Below, piece by piece: positions 28,420 to 37,500 of a DNA stretch of 64,000 nucleotides. The DNA is taken from assembly GCF_900129505.1 (NCBI RefSeq), contig NZ_LT670818.1:7473001-7537000 (forward strand). The letters run 5' to 3'. How positions within the stretch are numbered: position 1 is the stretch's first letter; each line of letters begins with the position of its first letter. Position numbers and translations under genes: made by a program. Source of the stretch: Bradyrhizobium erythrophlei (GTDB taxonomy: Bacteria > Pseudomonadota > Alphaproteobacteria > Rhizobiales > Xanthobacteraceae). The notes below the pieces were generated by a model. It saw only the letters and a program-made list of their open reading frames with translations. It searched no databases and was not told the DNA's origin.

Positions 28420-29781
28420 ATGGCAGCTAGAAAGATCGGTAAGCAAGCCGTAGTGATCGGCGCCGGCATGGCCGGTTTGGCCGCAGCGGGCGCGGTTGCC
28501 GACTATTTTGAACGGGTGATCGTGCTGGAGCGTGACCGCCTGCCGAATCAGGCGGTGCCGCGACCGGGCGCGCCGCAATCCCGGCAGCTGCACGGTTTGC
28601 TGCCGGGCGGCCAGCGGGCGCTGACCGATCTGTTTCCGCATTTCGAGCGAGAATTGCTGGATGCCGGCTCAGTGCCGCTTCGAATGCTAGGCGAGCTTCG
28701 TGTGGAGATGCCGGGTGTCGGTCCGCTCCCGTCGCGCGATTTCGGCTGGCTCTTCTATGGCGCATCCCGTCCGCTAATAGAGTTGATAACGCGCCGACAA
28801 ACCGAGAGGCTTTCCAATCTGACGGTGCGCTCGGAGTGCCAGGTGCTTGAGATCACCGCTACGCCCGATGGCACCATGGTTACAGGCGTCAGGTATGAAT
28901 CCGCCGATGGACGGCAGGCAATCCTCGCAGCCGATCTCGTTGTCGATGCGTCCGGACGCGGTGCGCCGACCTTGGCACTGCTCCGTTCATCTGGCCAGCC
29001 GGTACCGGATGAAATCGTCATTGGCATCGATCTCCATTATACGACGACCACCTTCGTGATTCCCCAAGACGCATCCACCAATTGGAGAGGCATAGCCACT
29101 CACCCCCACGCGCCGGAACGCAGCCGCGGCGGCTATATGTTGCCGATCGAAGGCAATCGCTGGGTTCTGACGCTCACGGGACGGCTCGGCGAACGGCCAC
29201 CGGCTGAGCCGGACGGATTTATGGACTATGCCCGGCGGCTCGAGACGCAGACGATCTACAACGCCATCAAGCACGCCGAGCGGCAGGGCGGATTCGAACG
29301 CTATGCCTATCCGGCCAGCGCATGGCGCCGTTTCGATCGGATGAGCTCGTTTCCGGGTGGCCTGGTGCCGATCGGCGATTCGATCTGCCGCTTCAACCCG
29401 GTCTATGGCCAGGGCATGAGCGTGGCGGCGCAGGAAGCTCGCCTTCTGAACCAGCTTCTGAAGGCCCGAGCGACGAAGGCCGATCCGCTTGCCAGGCTGG
29501 CACTAGCGTTCTTTTCCGAAAGCGTGCCGTTGGTCGAGGCGCCGTGGAACATGTCGGCGGTCCCGGATCTCATCTATCCAGAGACGCGCGGCGAACGCCC
29601 GACAGATTTCGAGAGCAGGCTCAAATACAACGACGCCCTGATTCGGACCGCAATGCACGATGCCGCCGTTCACCGGTTACTGGCAGAGGTTCAGCAACTG
29701 CTCAAGCCGCCAAGCGTCCTCCAGGATCCAGCTGTCGACCGGCTCGTTCGGCTTGAGCTGTTCCAAATGGCTCGCGAATAA
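28420..29781 (+). CDS. FAD-dependent monooxygenase-like oxidoreductase
   Basis: A 453-residue flavoprotein starting at ATG 28420 with GAGGAG before it. It has the N-terminal Rossmann motif for FAD (AVVIGAGMAGLAAAGAVADY, ending VIVLERD), then RPGAPQSRQLHGLLPGGQRAL. The second FAD motif is near residue 320 (FPGGLVPIGDSICRFNPVYG, then QGMSVAAQEARLL). This is the group 3 phenol-hydroxylase/geranylgeranyl-reductase superfamily. No partner genes are adjacent, so the substrate cannot be inferred. No signal or membrane segment is seen. Confidence 0.8.
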   Translation: MAARKIGKQAVVIGAGMAGLAAAGAVADYFERVIVLERDRLPNQAVPRPGAPQSRQLHGLLPGGQRALTDLFPHFERELLDAGSVPLRMLGELRVEMPGVGPLPSRDFGWLFYGASRPLIELITRRQTERLSNLTVRSECQVLEITATPDGTMVTGVRYESADGRQAILAADLVVDASGRGAPTLALLRSSGQPVPDEIVIGIDLHYTTTTFVIPQDASTNWRGIATHPHAPERSRGGYMLPIEGNRWVLTLTGRLGERPPAEPDGFMDYARRLETQTIYNAIKHAERQGGFERYAYPASAWRRFDRMSSFPGGLVPIGDSICRFNPVYGQGMSVAAQEARLLNQLLKARATKADPLARLALAFFSESVPLVEAPWNMSAVPDLIYPETRGERPTDFESRLKYNDALIRTAMHDAAVHRLLAEVQQLLKPPSVLQDPAVDRLVRLELFQMARE

Positions 29782-29809
29782 CATTTCTGACCCCGCGCAA
29801 GCCAACTTA

Positions 29810-29930
29810 TGTCTGCAACGGGTCAAACTGAGACCTCGGGGCCTATCCGAGCTAGGTCCGCTCTTCCCCCAACAACAGACGTGAGGCGACTATGGCAGCA
29901 TGTCCGTTTGGTGCCATAAGGCGACGACCC
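29810..29930. repeat. dispersed intergenic repeat, copy 6
   Basis: gggtcaaactgagacctcgg, taggtccgctcttcccccaa, caacagacgtgaggcg and gcatgtccgtttggtgcc. Confidence 0.7.
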
Positions 29931-29984
29931 AGAGCAGCATCGCCAGAGATAGAGAGGGCAGGCGGCGATCATCTTGGTCTTTGC

Positions 29985-30398
29985 TTATTTCTCGAAGCTT
30001 CGAACGGCCATTGAGCCTTCATCCATGCGGATTAGGTAGCCCTTCTTATGGTCCTCTGTGACGTACAAATCCCAATGGGTCTGGCCATATGTTAGAAGAG
30101 AATCAAATGTCAGCGTTCCGGTGCAGTCACTATCAAGCGTGTAGGTCCCTTGCAGCTTTTCGCGGCCAATTTTGCCACCTCGGCTGGATGACTGTTTGCC
30201 GGTGAACTTGCCAGCGCCGTCAAAGACGAACATGCCGTAGTGTACGCGCTGGACGCCGGGCTCAACCGCTTCAATGAAGCCCCGTCCTGTGAAAATGAAT
30301 CGTCCGTTAAGACTGCCGATAGAGCAGGCTTCTTCAGCGAACGAATCCTGGACCATCAACGAAACAAGGATCAAAACCATCGCGAGAATGATGCGCAT
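29985..30398 (-). CDS. secreted hypothetical protein
   Basis: A 137-residue protein with the signal peptide MRIILAMVLILVSLMVQDSFA. The mature part looks like a small beta barrel (NGRFIFTGRGFIE, YGMFVFDGAGKFTGKQSSS, LQGTYTLDSDCTGTLTFDS, RMDEGSMAVRSF). The pattern, in which a gene product asks whether a group mean increases with tracer, is typical of short periplasmic proteins of unknown role in Bradyrhizobium. The start at 30398 is chosen by the signal peptide; the frame is open further upstream through repeat sequence. Confidence 0.65.
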   Translation of the reverse strand: MRIILAMVLILVSLMVQDSFAEEACSIGSLNGRFIFTGRGFIEAVEPGVQRVHYGMFVFDGAGKFTGKQSSSRGGKIGREKLQGTYTLDSDCTGTLTFDSLLTYGQTHWDLYVTEDHKKGYLIRMDEGSMAVRSFEK

Positions 30399-30627
30399 TT
30401 CGACTCCTTTTGATGGTTCGAAGCATTCCATTCGAAGTGGTGCTGACTTGGCACCGCTGCACGCAAATCCCTGAACGCTCGTCGCAGAGAGCGTTGAGCA
30501 GGATAAGGCGGCTCTGCTTCCAGTGTGACTATGATCACGCCCCGATGCCGTCCCCCTGCTCCGGAAAAACCCATCGTAGCGGCTCAAAATCGTTTTCGGA
30601 AGTAACGCGCGCGCCAATGTCCGCCTT

Positions 30628-30733
30628 GCGTGGCGTCGTTTTGACGATGTCCGCGTCACGTCCGCTTTCCCTCTGATAGCGATCGGGAAGCAGACATCGG
30701 GGCATGTCTCAAACGTGCCAATAACGGAAGTGG
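30628..30733. repeat. dispersed intergenic repeat, copy 7
   Basis: tcacgtccgctttccctctg, agcagacatcggggcatgtc and tcaaacgtgccaataacgga. The gap 30399-30763 holds nothing else that I recognise. Confidence 0.65.
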
Positions 30734-30763
30734 CCTGAAGGCTGGTAGAAACTCGGCATCTTT

Positions 30764-32083
30764 CTATTGAACGACGAACAACCGCCATTCGCCAGGTACG
30801 CCCTTGAGGTTGTACGCGCCACGATCGACGAACTGAAGTCCCGAGCCCGCGACCAGATCTTTGGTCGTGCTCGATACCATCACCTCGTCCGCTCCTGCGA
30901 TCGCGGCGACGCGCGCCGCGATATGCACCGCGATTCCGCCAACGTTGCCGCCAATCAGCTCACACTCGCCGGTATGCAGTCCAGTGCGGACCTGTAGACC
31001 CAGCGGCTGTATCTTTTCGCGCACCGAGCGGGCGCAACGCATGGCGCGCGCCGGGCCGTCGAAGGTGGCAAGCAAACCGTCGCCTGTGGTGTTCACCTCG
31101 TGGCCGCGGAATGCAGTCAATTCTTTTCGCAACACCGCGTAGTAGTTGCTGAGCACCTCGTTCCATCGCGCGTCACCCAGTTCGACGGCGCGTTCGGTAG
31201 ATCGAACAATATCGGTGAACATGATGGTGGCGAGCACCCGGTCAGGTTCGAGAAGCCGGTGTGTGCCAGTTATGAACTCCTCGATCTCGTCTGCAATGAG
31301 ATCCTGTGTCTCCTGATCGAGCACCAGGTGATCAGTGCCGGGTATCTCGACATACTTGGCACCGGGGATGTGCTCGGCCAGGTAGCGGCCCATGTTCACC
31401 GGCACGAGCTTATCACCGGCTCGATGCAGTATCAGCGTTGGGGCTTGGATCGTCGGTAGCAGGTGACGGACGTCTATCTCGTAATTCGCCTCCATTAAGG
31501 CGCGAACTGAACCAGGACTCGCTGCTGCACGCTCAATTCTAGCAAACCATTGAAGGAAGACGGGGTCATCGCGCCGGCTCGGCGCGTTCAGGCGTACCAA
31601 GATGCCTTCTCCCCAGTGCGCAATTAGTCGGGCCAGGAACTCATCCAACGCCTCGCGGGTCATCATCCAAGGTTCGCTCTTCATCGACGCAAAAGTGCCA
31701 AACAGCACCAAGGCGGAGGCTCGCGCCGGATAGGTGGCAGCAAACATCAGGCACATCGGGCCGCCTTCCGACCAGCCATAGATCGTCGCGCTCTCAGAGC
31801 CTGCCGCGTCCATCACCGCGCGCACGTCACCGACCCGTTCTTCCAACGACTGCTCGGCGACCCGGTCCGAAAGCCCCTGGCCGCGCTTGTCAAAGGTGAT
31901 TACCCGGGCGAAAACAGTGAGTCTCTTGAGCAGATGTTCATAGCTCGGCATCTCCCATAGCAGTTCGACGTGCGAGATGGTGCCTGGGACCAGCACAATG
32001 TCTCGGGGACCATCGCCAAAAACACGGTAGGCGATGTAAGCATCGCCACTACGGGCATATTTGATCGGGCCTTCCACGGTCAT
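30764..32083 (-). CDS. alpha/beta hydrolase fused to a class III nucleotidyl cyclase
   Basis: A 439-residue fusion. Residues about 1-260 are an alpha/beta hydrolase: VLVPGTISHVELLWEMPSYE, FDKRGQGLSD, the nucleophile elbow IYGWSEGGPM, PTLILHRAGDKLVPV, and the His in GTDHLVLDQ. Residues about 275-439 are a guanylate/adenylate cyclase domain: ATIMFTDIVRSTERAVELGD and TTGDGLLATFDGPARAM hold the two metal Asp, then GLHTGECELIGGNVGGIAVH. The start at 32083 is used because the frame upstream is repeat sequence. The hydrolase may act as the sensor for second-messenger synthesis, or the cyclase may be a regulatory relic. Confidence 0.85.
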   Translation of the reverse strand: MTVEGPIKYARSGDAYIAYRVFGDGPRDIVLVPGTISHVELLWEMPSYEHLLKRLTVFARVITFDKRGQGLSDRVAEQSLEERVGDVRAVMDAAGSESATIYGWSEGGPMCLMFAATYPARASALVLFGTFASMKSEPWMMTREALDEFLARLIAHWGEGILVRLNAPSRRDDPVFLQWFARIERAAASPGSVRALMEANYEIDVRHLLPTIQAPTLILHRAGDKLVPVNMGRYLAEHIPGAKYVEIPGTDHLVLDQETQDLIADEIEEFITGTHRLLEPDRVLATIMFTDIVRSTERAVELGDARWNEVLSNYYAVLRKELTAFRGHEVNTTGDGLLATFDGPARAMRCARSVREKIQPLGLQVRTGLHTGECELIGGNVGGIAVHIAARVAAIAGADEVMVSSTTKDLVAGSGLQFVDRGAYNLKGVPGEWRLFVVQ

Positions 32084-32184
32084 CCCTTTGGCAGCGGCGT
32101 CACGCTTGCCGTCCGCCGGAAGCAGTGTAGTCCCAAACCCGACATACAGAAGGCGCTGGGGCGGCCCCAAGGTGCATCTTTTGG

Positions 32185-32307
32185 TGGTTGCTGACGTCCG
32201 CTGGGGGGCAAAAACGGAAGTCGCGGCCTTGCGGCGGGATGTCTGCTTTACCCCGGAGCGGACATCGTCGGGCTGTCTCGGCATGTCCGAAAAGTGCCAC
32301 TAGGCGA
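32185..32307. repeat. dispersed intergenic repeat, copy 8
   Basis: gacgtccgctggggggcaaa, gatgtctgctttaccccgga, gcggacatcgtcgggctgtc and catgtccgaaaagtgccact. Confidence 0.75.
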
Positions 32308-32379
32308 CATTCCCGAACGGTATGATGCGAAGTAGGCCGCCAACAAAGCTGGCTGCCGTCAATTCTGCACGTTATTTCG

Positions 32380-32871
32380 TTACTTCAAAGCTAGGCTGCT
32401 GCAGTACCAAGGGATTTCACTGCTTCTCCACCCCATCAGAAGTCCTATCTCTCTGCACTCCTCATAGGTTTTGAAACCAGCGACATTTCTGCAGGTTGGC
32501 GACAGCGCCGGCCAGGAAGATACCGAGCAGCCGTGCCAAGGGTCGTTTCCGGACCTAAAGCTTGTAACGCACCCGCCGACACAGCTGCCGGCGATGTTCG
32601 CAAGCTTCGCCAGTTTTTCGGAGTCAGAGGTCGATGCCGCCAATATGGTTTGAACGGTCGTTGTCGATGTCCGGTGGTGTACGGCACTACGGGCAACCGC
32701 CTGCGGTCTCAACTTTGGCCTGACTGTCGGCGCATCGACAGTGACGCTGGGAAGCGTGCGCGTAGGGTTGGCCGTGGATGTTGCGGTTTGCGACACTGCC
32801 GGACCGCCAAATCCGCACATCAACAGGGCAATGCAGAAATTCGCGACAGATACACGCGACGAGAACCACAT
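32380..32871 (-). CDS. secreted Cys-containing hypothetical protein
   Basis: A 163-residue protein starting at ATG 32871 (GGGAGG before it) with the signal peptide ANFCIALLMCGFGGPAVSQ. The mature part has a Thr/Pro/Arg-rich linker and then a Cys-rich C-terminal region (NIAGSCVGGCVTSFRSGND, HGCSVSSWPALSPTCRNV, YEECREIGLLMGW). Several disulphides in the periplasm are likely. I do not recognise the family. Confidence 0.6.
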   Translation of the reverse strand: MWFSSRVSVANFCIALLMCGFGGPAVSQTATSTANPTRTLPSVTVDAPTVRPKLRPQAVARSAVHHRTSTTTVQTILAASTSDSEKLAKLANIAGSCVGGCVTSFRSGNDPWHGCSVSSWPALSPTCRNVAGFKTYEECREIGLLMGWRSSEIPWYCSSLALK

Positions 32872-33039
32872 GACGATGCCTCCCTGCGCTCGGAATTTGA
32901 TTTTATTCGCTTTCTTTTGAATCTGCAAACTCTGACCCCGGTCGCGGTGGGTTAACCGCAACGCCACTCGGTCCAAGTTCGCACTCTAGCACATCATTGC
33001 CGAAGGGGGGCTGCGCGTAGCGGCAAATTCGTGCTGCTC

Positions 33040-33185
33040 ATGTCGCATTTGGGTCAAACTCGGAAGTCGGCCCGCTTGAACGGCATGTCCGTTCTACCCC
33101 CAACAGCAGACGTCGTCGGACCACCGCGGCATGTCCGGGTTGTGCAGCCAAAAACGGACATGCCGAGATCAGTGGCGAATGGCTT
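33040..33185. repeat. dispersed intergenic repeat, copy 9 (best preserved)
   Basis: gggtcaaactcggaagtcgg, gcatgtccgttctaccccca, cagcagacgtcgtcggacca, gcatgtccgggttgtgcagc and aacggacatgcc. It gives the fullest view of the unit, about 145 bp. Confidence 0.75.
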
Positions 33186-33223
33186 CCCAACCGACATCGC
33201 AGTGAACGGGATCGTCGATCCAC

Positions 33224-33625
33224 CTAATTTGAATATTCCCAGTAATCGTCTGGAATAGCGCTTCCCATGGCAGCGCGCATGGCATCCCGAAAAAGCTTCG
33301 CTGCGGGCATTGGACGAAACGCTATTGTACGATCGACAATCAGTCCCTCGTCGTTTTCTTCGATAAGATCGAAACTTTCCAGTTCGTACCCCTGAATTGT
33401 TCCTTTCCACCTCAGTAAGGTTCTTCGGTTATCTAGCTTCCACTCGCCCGTATAGGCGCCTTCTCGCAGAGTGGTCGAGGCCGCGAAAATCTTAGCAACT
33501 ACCGCGCGACCTTCTGCGGTCCGTATCAACACAGGACTGTGAAAAACAACATTTGGAGCGAGAAGTTTTTCGTAGTCAGCTACCGTAGCGTGACCTGACT
33601 CACGCAATTTTCGAATCGCATGCAT
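33224..33625 (-). CDS. SnoaL/NTF2-like protein
   Basis: A 133-residue NTF2-fold protein: an N-terminal helix (MHAIRKLRESGHATVADYEK), then LLAPNVVFHSPVLI and curved-sheet strands (AYTGEWKLDNRRTLLRWKGT, GYELESFDLIEENDEGLIVD, RTIAFRPMPA). The fold forms a pocket used by polyketide-cyclase-like enzymes and ketosteroid isomerases, but no catalytic pair is clear here. It is followed by a group of small stress-type genes on the same strand, including an SRPBCC protein. Confidence 0.75.
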   Translation of the reverse strand: MHAIRKLRESGHATVADYEKLLAPNVVFHSPVLIRTAEGRAVVAKIFAASTTLREGAYTGEWKLDNRRTLLRWKGTIQGYELESFDLIEENDEGLIVDRTIAFRPMPAAKLFRDAMRAAMGSAIPDDYWEYSN

Positions 33626-33870
33626 GGTGATAGCTCCTCGGACCGATTGAGACCTGAACCTGCTTCTCCGTGATCTTTGCTGCGCCGCTCCGTCAGCTCG
33701 CCTCGTTTATGCCCTTGAGGCAGGGGAGGCACATGATAGCAGTTCAAGCCAGCGAAGAGGATGCCCAATGTTCCCTTTGGGACTGACCGTCCCGAGGGGA
33801 TGGCGGGCGGCACGCGCGTGACGCGTGCCATCCACCATATAATTCTACCGCACAGTCATGGGATCATCAT

Positions 33871-34293
33871 TTACCCACGCTGCTCACTGTCCTTGCGCCA
33901 ACCGAGGAATGTCAGGATCCAGCCTATTGTGACAACCGCGCTCGTTGCCAGCAGCGCCGGGTCGCGATACTGGGTGAAGAGCGTCAATAGCGCCGCAATG
34001 ATGAAAGCGCGCACGAACAACGTTATTACATAAGCGCGCGACACTTCACGGACAATCATGCCGACTACGATCAACCCGAGCGAGAAGAGAAATACTCCAC
34101 CGATGCGGAGCCCGAGGTCATCATAGACGTGATTGCTGAACAACAGTTGCATCGTCAGCTGTGGTACGAACATCAGAGACAGACCGACCGGAAGCGTATA
34201 GCCAGCGAGGTAATACAAGCTGAGACGTGTTCTCGGTAGTTCATAGCGTTTGGCAGACGTAGGGTTCACAGAAGTGCTAGATAGCGCAATCAT
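33871..34293 (-). CDS. four-helix membrane protein
   Basis: A 140-residue inner-membrane protein with about four hydrophobic segments: LYYLAGYTLPVGLSLMF, IGGVFLFSLGLIVVGMIV, AYVITLFVRAFIIAALL and LLATSAVVTIGWILTFLGW. The start at 34293 has GGAGAACTGCC before the ATG. The family is not recognised. It lies 35 bp after the SRPBCC gene on the same strand and is probably co-transcribed with it. Confidence 0.65.
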   Translation of the reverse strand: MIALSSTSVNPTSAKRYELPRTRLSLYYLAGYTLPVGLSLMFVPQLTMQLLFSNHVYDDLGLRIGGVFLFSLGLIVVGMIVREVSRAYVITLFVRAFIIAALLTLFTQYRDPALLATSAVVTIGWILTFLGWRKDSEQRG

Positions 34294-34328
34294 GGCAGTT
34301 CTCCTTGTTTGATCACAGATGCTTGGAC

Positions 34329-34859
34329 TCAAAATCCCGAATTGACACGGTGGACAGATTGCCACTCGCGCGCTCGATCGACGGCCGCCAGCGCATGAGA
34401 CCGAAACTCTCGAGAGGTGCTCGTAAGGGCTTCGACGGCTTTGACAGAGTTGGTGAATGCCTTTGCCAAGACTCCCCTGCCGACCGTCCCGAGTACAAGA
34501 CCCAGTAGCCATCCCTTCAGGTTTTTGCCGTCCCGTACGACAACAACATCAATGTCGGTGCTGCCGTCTGCGCGGCGCGTGAAGGTGTAAGTGTGCCCCG
34601 ATAAGCCACCCCACACATTGGAGTCGGTGGTTGTAAGCACGACACGGTGGGGATCCGACCAGTCGTAGTGCAGGCGTTCCCAGATGCCTCCCGAGCCTTC
34701 AGTGACGTCGGCTTCCAACAGGCCCCTCTGATGCACTTTGAGGTACTCGTCGGCACTGTTGCCAAAGAGCTTCGAACGGCCGGGACCAAAGTTGGTGAGC
34801 GCAGCGATGTATTGCTCCGCTGTTGTAGTTGTCGTCCGATGGAGATGAATAGTTGACAT
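34329..34859 (-). CDS. SRPBCC (START-like) family protein
   Basis: A 176-residue helix-grip protein: N-terminal strand and helix (IHLHRTTTTTAEQYIAALTN), central strands (VTEGSGGIWERLHYDWSD, PHRVVLTTTDSNVWGG, GHTYTFTRRADGSTDIDVVV), and a long C-terminal helix (LAKAFTNSVKAVEALT). A short Gly/Leu-rich stretch (WLLGLVLGTVGRGVLA) may touch the membrane. The fold binds hydrophobic ligands. It has GGAGGCTCGC before the ATG. Confidence 0.75.
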   Translation of the reverse strand: MSTIHLHRTTTTTAEQYIAALTNFGPGRSKLFGNSADEYLKVHQRGLLEADVTEGSGGIWERLHYDWSDPHRVVLTTTDSNVWGGLSGHTYTFTRRADGSTDIDVVVVRDGKNLKGWLLGLVLGTVGRGVLAKAFTNSVKAVEALTSTSREFRSHALAAVDRAREWQSVHRVNSGF

Positions 34860-34903
34860 GCGAGCCTCCTGTTTCGTTTGTTCAAGGCGTGCCCCGATCT
34901 CAT

Positions 34904-35260
34904 TTAATTCGAGACAGGATTGCTCCTGTGCACGAGGACGCGATCACCTTCGCGGCTAATTTCGATTCCGCTCACTGGTGCCGGTGTCGAGAGAACCACC
35001 CGCTGCCCTGGTGAAAGGATAGACACGACTCGAATTGGCGTTCCGGCTTCGCTCTCTGCCAGCGTCGTGACAACGTGAAAGCCATCACGCTCGACGGTGT
35101 AGTAAGCGACACCCGATACCCCGCCGAGGTCGATGCGCTTCGCTTCGATTGGACGCAGACTATCGGCGTGGGCTGGCCCGACGAAAGCAAGTGCGACCGC
35201 CGTGGCGAAAAGTGCCTTGCGAATTTGGCTGGTTGTCTGATGAAGGCGGGTCGTAAACAT
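34904..35260 (-). CDS. small periplasmic hypothetical protein
   Basis: A 118-residue protein starting at ATG 35260 after GAGGAGAACGC. The signal peptide is IRKALFATAVALAFVGPAHA. The mature part is beta-rich (RIDLGGVSGVAYYTVERDGF, HVVTTLAESEAGTPIRVVSI, LSPGQRVVLSTPAPVSGIEI). I take it as a small secreted beta-sandwich protein of unknown role. It lies between the SDR gene and the SRPBCC gene on the same strand. Confidence 0.65.
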   Translation of the reverse strand: MFTTRLHQTTSQIRKALFATAVALAFVGPAHADSLRPIEAKRIDLGGVSGVAYYTVERDGFHVVTTLAESEAGTPIRVVSILSPGQRVVLSTPAPVSGIEISREGDRVLVHRSNPVSN

Positions 35261-35357
35261 TTGCGTTCTCCTCATTTCAGGTGGTTGATCAAAATCGTTT
35301 GCTTAGAGTTTGGAGCCCGCCGCCGTACATTCGCCGAGAGCGGATCTCCGGTGATGG

Positions 35358-36185
35358 CTACGCGCTCAGGCGTCCGCTCTGACGGGCGTTGTAGCGAGGT
35401 GCGGGAATGGAGCTTGAAAGCTTGCCGGACATCGTGCGGCGCGCCTCGTCGAAACGGTCCCACTCGATCTGGTTCGGCAACGACGGAATGGTCACGGCTT
35501 CACCAAGGTCGAGACCGGCCAATGCAGCGTCGACCATGTCGTCGGCAGACATCACGATCTGGCCCGGGAGCTGGTGGACGGGCTTGCCCGCTATGTCCCA
35601 GAACTCCGTGGCGGTGGCGCCCGGCAGAACGGTTTGAATGCGGAGGCCTTTGTCAGCGAACTCGTGAACAAGCGACTGGCCAAGTGCCAGTACGAAAGCC
35701 TTGCTGCCACCATAGACGCCGTTCAACAGTTCCGGCGCGATCGCAACAATCGAGGATACGTTGATCAACGTGCCGCCACCGCGAGCAACAAATCCAGGGA
35801 CCGCCGCATAGGTAAGGCGCGCGAGTGCGGTGACGTTCAGATGGATCATATCCTCCATCTTGTCGACGTCGGCATCGACCAACGGTAGCGCAGAGCCCAC
35901 GCCCGCGTTATTGACCAGCGTGGTGATCCGGGCGTCGCTACGCAAGATCTCCTCGATGCGCCGCAGATCAGCCGAAGAAGTGAGATCGGCCTCGACCGTT
36001 TGCACGCTTCGGCCGGTTTCATTGCGGAGACGACGGGCCAGCGTTGCGAGCCGCGCCTTGTTGCGCGCGACAAGAATGAGGTCGTAGCCGCGCTTCGCGA
36101 GCCGGTCGGCATAGATCGCGCCGATGCCGCTCGATGCGCCGGTAACGAGGGCAGTGCCTTTGGCTTTGGTCGTCGTCATTTTCAT
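35358..36185 (-). CDS. short-chain dehydrogenase/reductase
   Basis: A 275-residue SDR. It contains the cofactor motif TALVTGASSGIGAIYADRLA, NNAGVGSALPLVDADV and LINVSSIVAIAPELLNGVYG, with catalytic Ser and the Tyr-x3-Lys of YGGSK. GATATEFWDIAG follows near the C-terminus. It is NADP-type by the Arg-rich strand end (LILVARNKARLATLARRL). It is divergent from a LysR gene, with a palindrome between them, which suggests that the regulator controls it. The substrate is unknown. Confidence 0.9.
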   Translation of the reverse strand: MKMTTTKAKGTALVTGASSGIGAIYADRLAKRGYDLILVARNKARLATLARRLRNETGRSVQTVEADLTSSADLRRIEEILRSDARITTLVNNAGVGSALPLVDADVDKMEDMIHLNVTALARLTYAAVPGFVARGGGTLINVSSIVAIAPELLNGVYGGSKAFVLALGQSLVHEFADKGLRIQTVLPGATATEFWDIAGKPVHQLPGQIVMSADDMVDAALAGLDLGEAVTIPSLPNQIEWDRFDEARRTMSGKLSSSIPAPRYNARQSGRLSA

Positions 36186-36244
36186 CTCCTGTGCATGGAC
36201 CGTTCCGTGATCGCGCATCGGAGATAGACCCTTTCAAAACGGCT

Positions 36245-36272
36245 GGGTATCTGGCAAAATCGAGATGTACCC
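36245..36272. promoter_or_regulatory. LysR-type operator candidate between SDR and LysR genes
   Basis: A dyad: GGGTATCT at 36245-36252 and AGATGTACCC at 36263-36272, with an AT-rich centre (GGCAAAATCG). It lies 23 bp before the LysR start and 60 bp before the SDR start, the usual place for an autoregulated LysR site. Confidence 0.5.
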
Positions 36273-36294
36273 TTCCAGAAAATGGAAACATCCA

Positions 36295-37242
36295 ATGGAT
36301 CGTTTCGAGGCTATGTCGATCGTTCTGGCGGTTGTCGAAGCCGGCAGCCTGTCGGCAGCGGCGCGCCGTCAGAAGGCGCCGCTTGCGACTGTGAGCCGAA
36401 AGGTGTCCGAGCTCGAAGCGCACCTGCAAACCAAGCTGTTCACCCGATCGAGCCGAATGCTCGTCCCCACCGACGCGGGGCGTTCCTACATCGCTGCCGC
36501 CAAGCGGATCCTCGCAGATCTAACCGAGGCCGAGCGCGCCGCTTCAGGCGAGTACACGACGCCTCGAGGCGATCTGGTCGTGTCGGCACCTATTGCTATG
36601 GGCCGCCTGTATTTGCAGCCGATCATTGTGGAGTTTCTGGCAAAATTTCCCGATGTCGACGTCCAGCTCGGCCTGCAGGATCGCCCGGTCAATTTCTGGG
36701 AAGAGCAAATCGACGTTGCCCTTCGGATTGGCGAACTTACCGACAGCAGCCTGATCGCGGTGAAGGCTGGAGAAATTCGTCGCGTGATGTGCGCGAGCCC
36801 GGACTATCTGAAATCTCGCGGAATGCCTCGATCACCGGACGACCTCACCACCCACGAATGCATCACCTATCCGGCGATGCATTCCCCCTCACTGTGGAGG
36901 TTCAAACGCGACAAGACGGAATATGCCGTGCCAGTACGATCTCGGCTCGTTGTGAGCAACACCGAGTCGGCCTTGGATGCCGCTCGCGCGGGCCTGGGAC
37001 TCACGGTGGTGTTTTCCTACCAGGTTGCCGAATTGATTAGATCGGGTGGGCTCATACCGGTACTTCAGGACTTTCAGCCGCCGGCGCGACCCGTCAATTT
37101 CGTCTATTCGCCAAATCGGTTCATGCCGGTCAAATTGCGCGCATTTCTTGATTTGGCGGTACCGCGCTTCAAGGCTCGTCTCGGCAGCATGCCCAAACAG
37201 TTCGAGTTACGCGAGCGCCCGGACCGCACCTCGCCCAAATAA
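36295..37242 (+). CDS. LysR-family transcriptional regulator
   Basis: A 315-residue LysR protein, starting at ATG 36295 (MDRFEAMSIVLAVVEAGSL). The HTH is SLSAAARRQKAPLATVSRKV, followed by SELEAHLQTKLFTRSSR. The effector domain begins LVVSAPIAMGRLYLQPIIVE and includes VDVQLGLQDRPVNFWEEQID. It belongs to the large AaeR/DmlR-like group that regulates adjacent divergent oxidoreductases, here the SDR. The residue pattern gives no hint of the inducer. Confidence 0.9.
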   Translation: MDRFEAMSIVLAVVEAGSLSAAARRQKAPLATVSRKVSELEAHLQTKLFTRSSRMLVPTDAGRSYIAAAKRILADLTEAERAASGEYTTPRGDLVVSAPIAMGRLYLQPIIVEFLAKFPDVDVQLGLQDRPVNFWEEQIDVALRIGELTDSSLIAVKAGEIRRVMCASPDYLKSRGMPRSPDDLTTHECITYPAMHSPSLWRFKRDKTEYAVPVRSRLVVSNTESALDAARAGLGLTVVFSYQVAELIRSGGLIPVLQDFQPPARPVNFVYSPNRFMPVKLRAFLDLAVPRFKARLGSMPKQFELRERPDRTSPK

Positions 37243-37384
37243 GACAAACGGTCAAGTTCTCCACTCGACGGACGCCGTTGTCGTTTATCCGACGGCTTCA
37301 ATTGATCTCCTCCAACGTGGGCAGCGCTACCTCGCGCGGCTGAAACGTGCACGGAACACACGCGGTGTGCAGGCTGAAAATGTC

Positions 37385-37500
37385 TGCTAAGGTCAAACTC
37401 GGACCTCAAGACGAGTCGGAGCGAGGTCCGTTCATCCCCGAACAACGGACATGTGGCAACCGCTTCGGTAGGTCCGTTTCGTCCCGTTACTGTTGCAAAA
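37385..37500. repeat. dispersed intergenic repeat, copy 10
   Basis: ggtcaaactcggacctcaag, gaggtccgttcatccccgaa, caacggacatgtggcaac and aggtccgtttcg. The gap 37243-37635 holds no supported gene. Confidence 0.65.

Noticed and set aside
28054..28641. 195-codon minus-strand frame
   Set aside because: It begins inside the FAD-oxidoreductase gene and ends in a dispersed repeat; frames such as VTGTFETC across repeats are recurrent artefacts.
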